A stretch of DNA of 24,476 nucleotides from JAHEEL01 sp964195515 (lineage in GTDB: Bacteria; Actinomycetota; Acidimicrobiia; Spongiisociales; UBA5794), in the NCBI GenBank assembly GCA_964195515.1, contig CAXMQO010000071.1:1-24476 (forward strand), read 5' to 3'. Positions 21,488 to 24,476 of this stretch are shown piece after piece; position 1 is the stretch's first letter, and each line of letters begins with the position of its first letter. The notes below the pieces were generated by a model that saw only the letters and a list, made by a program, of their open reading frames with translations, did no database searches and was not told the origin of the DNA. Position numbers and translations under genes: made by a program.

Positions 21488-23646
21488 AGATCAAGGGATA
21501 CACGCCCGATGGCGTCGCTCTGACGCGGGACGAGCACGGGATTGTCCACATCCAGGCCGACGATCTCGCAGGCGCCTACTGGGGGATGGGGTATGCCCAT
21601 GCACGAGATCGGGCGATGCAAATGGGTTTGATGCGGCTCCTCGGACAGGGTCGGGTCGCAGAGTGCCTTGACGGCAGCGACGAGTCGGTTGAGGTCGATC
21701 GGTTCTTCCGGCGAATGAACTGGTTCGGGAACACGGCAGCTCAGGTCGATGCTCTCACGCCTCAGACCCGCGTGCTCGTCGACGCATACTGCGCCGGCGT
21801 CAATGTCCGCTTCTCCGAGTCGCGGCCGTGGGAGTTCCGAGTTCTCGGCTACCGGCCCGAGCCGTGGACCGTCGAGGACGTGCTGCTCATGGCTCGTATG
21901 ACCGGCTATCTGACCCTTGCAACGTCGCAGGCTGAGATCGAGCGCCTGTTCGTCGAGATGGTGCAGGCAGGCGTCGACGACGGGCGACTCGATGTCCTCT
22001 TCCCTGGATGCGTGGGGACCCTCGATCGTGACCTGCTCCAGAAGGTGAAACTCGGGGAGCGTGTCGTACCCGACTCGGTCAAGTGGGCCGTCGGGGGACC
22101 GCGGATGATGGCCTCGAACAACTGGGCCGTGTCGGCTCAACGCTCGGCGACGGGCCATGCTCTGCTCGCCAACGATCCGCACCTGGAGATCAATCGTCTC
22201 CCGGCTGTGTGGGTCGAGCAAGTAATCGAGTTTCCGGACGACACCGTGTTCACCGCGAACATGCCGGGTCTCGCCGGTCCGCTGGTCGGGCGGAAGGACG
22301 ATCTCGCCTGGGGCGCAACCTACGCGTACATGGATGCCGTCGACTCATGGGTCGAGGAGTGCCGCGACGGCGAGTTTCGGCGAGAAGACCGTTTCGAATC
22401 GTTCACCGAACGGTGCGAGCAGATCCTGGTGAAGAAGAGCGATCCGGTGGATGTGGTGTTCTACGAGAACCTGCACGGCGTGCTCGACGGCGATCCCTTC
22501 GAAGCGGGCTTCTGCCTCGCGACGAGGTGGGCGCCGGCCGACTCGGGTGCTGCGACGCTCAACGCGGTCACCGACATCTGGGGCGCCCGGACGGTCGAAG
22601 ATGCGCAACGCGCTTTCGGCCGAGTCGAGACCGCGTGGAATTGGGTGTTCGCCGACAGCTCTGGGCGGATCGGGTATCAGATGTCCGGCCAACTCCCCAT
22701 CCGCGACGAAGACGCCACGGGTTTCGTTCCGATGCCGGGGTGGGACCCGAAGTGGGACTGGCGCGGATTCGTTGCGCCCGAGGAGCTGCCCGGCGTGCTT
22801 GATCCGCCCGAGGGTTTCATCGTGACCGCGAACAACGACTTGAACCACCTGGGAGTGGCGAATCCGATCAACATGCCGATGGGTGACTATCGGGCTCGCA
22901 GGATTACGAGTCTCCTCTCGGAAGAAGCGGCCGATCTCGACACGTTCCGGCGCATACACCAGGACACCTACTCGCTTCAAGCCGAGGAGATGATGGCGGT
23001 CCTGGCGCCACTACTTCCCAGCACGCGAAACGGCCACCGTCTCGGCGCGTGGGATTTCCGTTACGAGCCTGACTCGCAGGGAGCGGTGCTCTTCGAAGCC
23101 TTCTACCGCGGACTTCTGGTAGAGATGTTCGCACCGGACGGCATGGGTCAGCCGGTGGTGGACCACCTCGTCGACGCCACCGGGGTGTTCATCGATTTCT
23201 ACCGCAACTTCGATCGCATCCTTCTCTCACCTGAATCGCCGTGGCTCGGCGAGCGCGATCTGGGTTCGGTCTATCGCTTCGCGTTCGATCGTGTGGACCC
23301 GGCCGAGGATCGCCGATGGGGTGACGTGAACCGGGTGACGCTCACTCACATTCTGCTCGGCGACAAGCTGCCGGGGTGGGCCGGCTTCGACGTCGGCCCG
23401 ATCGAGATCAAGGGTGGCAGGGCCACGCCGCATCAGGGCCAGATCTACGAGAGTGCCGGTCGCACCACCAGCTTTGCCCCGTCGCTGCGCCTGATGGTCG
23501 ACATGGGTCAACCCGGATTGCGAACGGCGCTCGCAGGAGGGCCGTCGGACCGGCGATTCTCGAAGTGGTACACCTCCGACCTCGAGCGGTGGCAGCGCGG
23601 CGAGTACAAGGATCTGCGCCGTCTCGACGAGTCCTCACCAGGCTGA
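21484..23646 (+). CDS. Penicillin acylase-family Ntn hydrolase without signal peptide
   Basis: A 720-aa member of the penicillin amidase (peptidase S45) family. These precursors cut themselves to expose a beta-subunit N-terminal serine; here the site is A210/S211 in MMASNNWAVSAQ. GYAHARDRAMQMGLMRLLGQGRVAE (36-60) is the alpha-chain motif, LLANDPHLEI (227-236) and VTANNDLN (near 448) are beta-chain motifs, the latter holding the oxyanion asparagine. The family hydrolyses amides such as penicillins, acyl-homoserine lactones, lipopeptides or peptide-like compounds; this substrate is unknown. The N-terminus MKIKGYTPDG has no signal peptide or membrane helix, whereas classical members are exported. 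It overlaps dtd by 4 bp. Confidence 0.93.
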   Translation: MKIKGYTPDGVALTRDEHGIVHIQADDLAGAYWGMGYAHARDRAMQMGLMRLLGQGRVAECLDGSDESVEVDRFFRRMNWFGNTAAQVDALTPQTRVLVDAYCAGVNVRFSESRPWEFRVLGYRPEPWTVEDVLLMARMTGYLTLATSQAEIERLFVEMVQAGVDDGRLDVLFPGCVGTLDRDLLQKVKLGERVVPDSVKWAVGGPRMMASNNWAVSAQRSATGHALLANDPHLEINRLPAVWVEQVIEFPDDTVFTANMPGLAGPLVGRKDDLAWGATYAYMDAVDSWVEECRDGEFRREDRFESFTERCEQILVKKSDPVDVVFYENLHGVLDGDPFEAGFCLATRWAPADSGAATLNAVTDIWGARTVEDAQRAFGRVETAWNWVFADSSGRIGYQMSGQLPIRDEDATGFVPMPGWDPKWDWRGFVAPEELPGVLDPPEGFIVTANNDLNHLGVANPINMPMGDYRARRITSLLSEEAADLDTFRRIHQDTYSLQAEEMMAVLAPLLPSTRNGHRLGAWDFRYEPDSQGAVLFEAFYRGLLVEMFAPDGMGQPVVDHLVDATGVFIDFYRNFDRILLSPESPWLGERDLGSVYRFAFDRVDPAEDRRWGDVNRVTLTHILLGDKLPGWAGFDVGPIEIKGGRATPHQGQIYESAGRTTSFAPSLRLMVDMGQPGLRTALAGGPSDRRFSKWYTSDLERWQRGEYKDLRRLDESSPG

Positions 23647-23661
23647 CGCCCGTAGCGATGC

Positions 23662-23684
23662 CGGCGCCACTCCACACGGCGCCG
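23662..23684. terminator. GC-rich hairpin between convergent genes
   Basis: CGGCGCC (23662-23668) and GGCGCCG (23678-23684) are perfect inverted repeats around a 9-nt loop, inside the 39-bp gap between convergent genes. It could serve both strands. No T-tract. Confidence 0.55.
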
Positions 23685-23685
23685 T

Positions 23686-24476
23686 TCAGCGTCTCAGGAA
23701 TTCTCGTCCCGCTTCACAGAACGAGGAGAAGTCGCATCGGCGGCACGCGTCGGACGGGGTTGGCGCGAACTCGTCACGCTCGAACTGGCGGGACAGGCCC
23801 TCGATGCGCTGCCTGGCGGTCGCCAGCCATTCGTCATCGACGTCGACCGACCGCTCCGCGTATCCACCGCCTCCGAAAAATGCGAACGTGACCGAGAGGG
23901 CGCCCGGTACCGGTTCGGCGACGGTGCCGTCGGCTGCTGCGATCGCGTACGTCTGGAGTTGCACGTCGAGGGCGGGGTCGTCGGACGGACGGCCCGACTT
24001 GTAGTCGACGATCTCCCAGCGTTCCGGTTCCGGTTCGTACACGGCATCGATGCGGCCCCGGACTCTGACCGCGCCGAAACTCAGATCGATCGGGACTTCA
24101 GCGAAACGGGCCTTTTGATCCGCGAACCGGGAGGCCAAAAAGACCTCATAGGGATCAGCACTCGAGGCTGCCGGTTCACCGTCCCCTTCGCCGGCCAGGT
24201 CGTAGGTGACCTCCTCGGGATCATCGAACGGAACCTTCCCCAGATTGTGAAGTTCGACGCTGCGGTGGAACTGGACGCCGCGGCGGAGCGCAGGTGATGG
24301 TCGCCGCGGGAGCCGATCGACGAACGCCCATCGGAACTGCAGAGGGCATCGTGCGAGGGTGACAAGGCCTGTGACCGACGTGGTTTTCGCAACGGGCCGG
24401 TCTGCGACCGCCGGCTGAGGGAGTGCTTCGAGGTCGAGTCGCAGCTGGGACGCCCTGACCGTGGCGACCGGTGCGT
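23686..24476 (-). CDS. RecB/AdnA-like PD-(D/E)XK nuclease with Fe-S cysteines (C-terminal part)
   Basis: The leftward frame stays open from the right edge to the TGA at 23686, giving the last 262 residues of a longer protein; its start is outside the window. The visible part is a RecB-type nuclease domain: SVTGLVTLARCPLQFRW, then GVQFHRSVE (histidine codon at 24265), GRIDAVY (aspartate at 24046) and IVDYKSG (D-Y-K at 23998-24006). Four cysteines (CPLQF at 24346 and C-x2-C-x5-C at 23716-23745) match the 4Fe-4S clasp of AddB, AdnA and Cas4. Most likely it is the C-terminus of an actinobacterial UvrD/AdnA-like helicase-nuclease for double-strand-break processing, but a stand-alone PD-(D/E)XK exonuclease is possible because no helicase motif is visible. 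An internal TTG at 24138 is not a credible start, as conserved motifs precede it. Confidence 0.85.
   Translation of the reverse strand, partial: APVATVRASQLRLDLEALPQPAVADRPVAKTTSVTGLVTLARCPLQFRWAFVDRLPRRPSPALRRGVQFHRSVELHNLGKVPFDDPEEVTYDLAGEGDGEPAASSADPYEVFLASRFADQKARFAEVPIDLSFGAVRVRGRIDAVYEPEPERWEIVDYKSGRPSDDPALDVQLQTYAIAAADGTVAEPVPGALSVTFAFFGGGGYAERSVDVDDEWLATARQRIEGLSRQFERDEFAPTPSDACRRCDFSSFCEAGREFLRR

Noticed and set aside
1..24476. tRNA, rRNA, riboswitch or mobile element
   Set aside because: I saw no cloverleaf, rRNA core, known aptamer pattern, transposase or terminal inverted repeats.

Overview
The window is high-GC, densely packed bacterial chromosome. It carries about 21 protein genes with many 4-bp ATGA/GTGA overlaps, GTG/TTG-type starts, leaderless-looking promoters (a TANNNT hexamer 6-10 nt before the start codon with no Shine-Dalgarno sequence) and Thr/Ser-rich lipoprotein linkers. 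Together with the gene families present (racemase-type class III CoA transferase, DHA2-type exporter, Fe-S RecB-like nuclease) this suggests a deep-branching Actinomycetota, perhaps Acidimicrobiia. That assignment is inference; there is no rRNA or marker gene to confirm it. I see no IS element, prophage, CRISPR array, tRNA or rRNA.

Layout. 1-215: possible start of a leftward gene, then a tandem array of 7-bp units. 216-3407: three overlapping genes, two small P-loop GTPases (the first with degenerate G3/G4 motifs) and an MscS-type channel. 3431-5576: leftward lipid kinase, rightward phosphoribosyltransferase, and a second repeat array (7-bp then 8-bp units) running into a leftward stand-alone receiver protein. 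5682-8178: 1-pyrroline-5-carboxylate dehydrogenase converging on a nuclease-plus-lamin-tail lipoprotein. 8299-11384: MaoC hydratase overlapping an alpha/beta hydrolase, a leftward D-cysteine desulfhydrase/ACC-deaminase-like enzyme, and a second alpha/beta hydrolase. 11415-16451: a run of a UMF1 transporter with an inserted jelly-roll-like domain, a sugar dehydrogenase lipoprotein, ribokinase and a nucleoside hydrolase; the last two enzymes make a coherent nucleoside-to-ribose-5-phosphate route. 16471-18150: leftward 14-TM exporter and a 240-bp divergent control region with two palindromic structures. 18151-20043: peptidoglycan-binding lipoprotein, alpha-methylacyl-CoA racemase-like enzyme, and a 55-aa FlgM-like gene tucked into the racemase stop. 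20030-24476: leftward DUF368 (undecaprenyl-phosphate translocase family), divergent dtd and penicillin-acylase-family genes (4-bp overlap), and the C-terminal nuclease end of a leftward RecB/AdnA-like protein cut by the window edge.

The points most worth a second look are the UMF1 transporter with an inserted extracytoplasmic domain flanked by what looks like a duplicated helix pair, the degenerate/canonical GTPase pair coupled to an MscS channel, the 7/8-bp tandem arrays that recur between unrelated genes, and the hidden FlgM-like gene.
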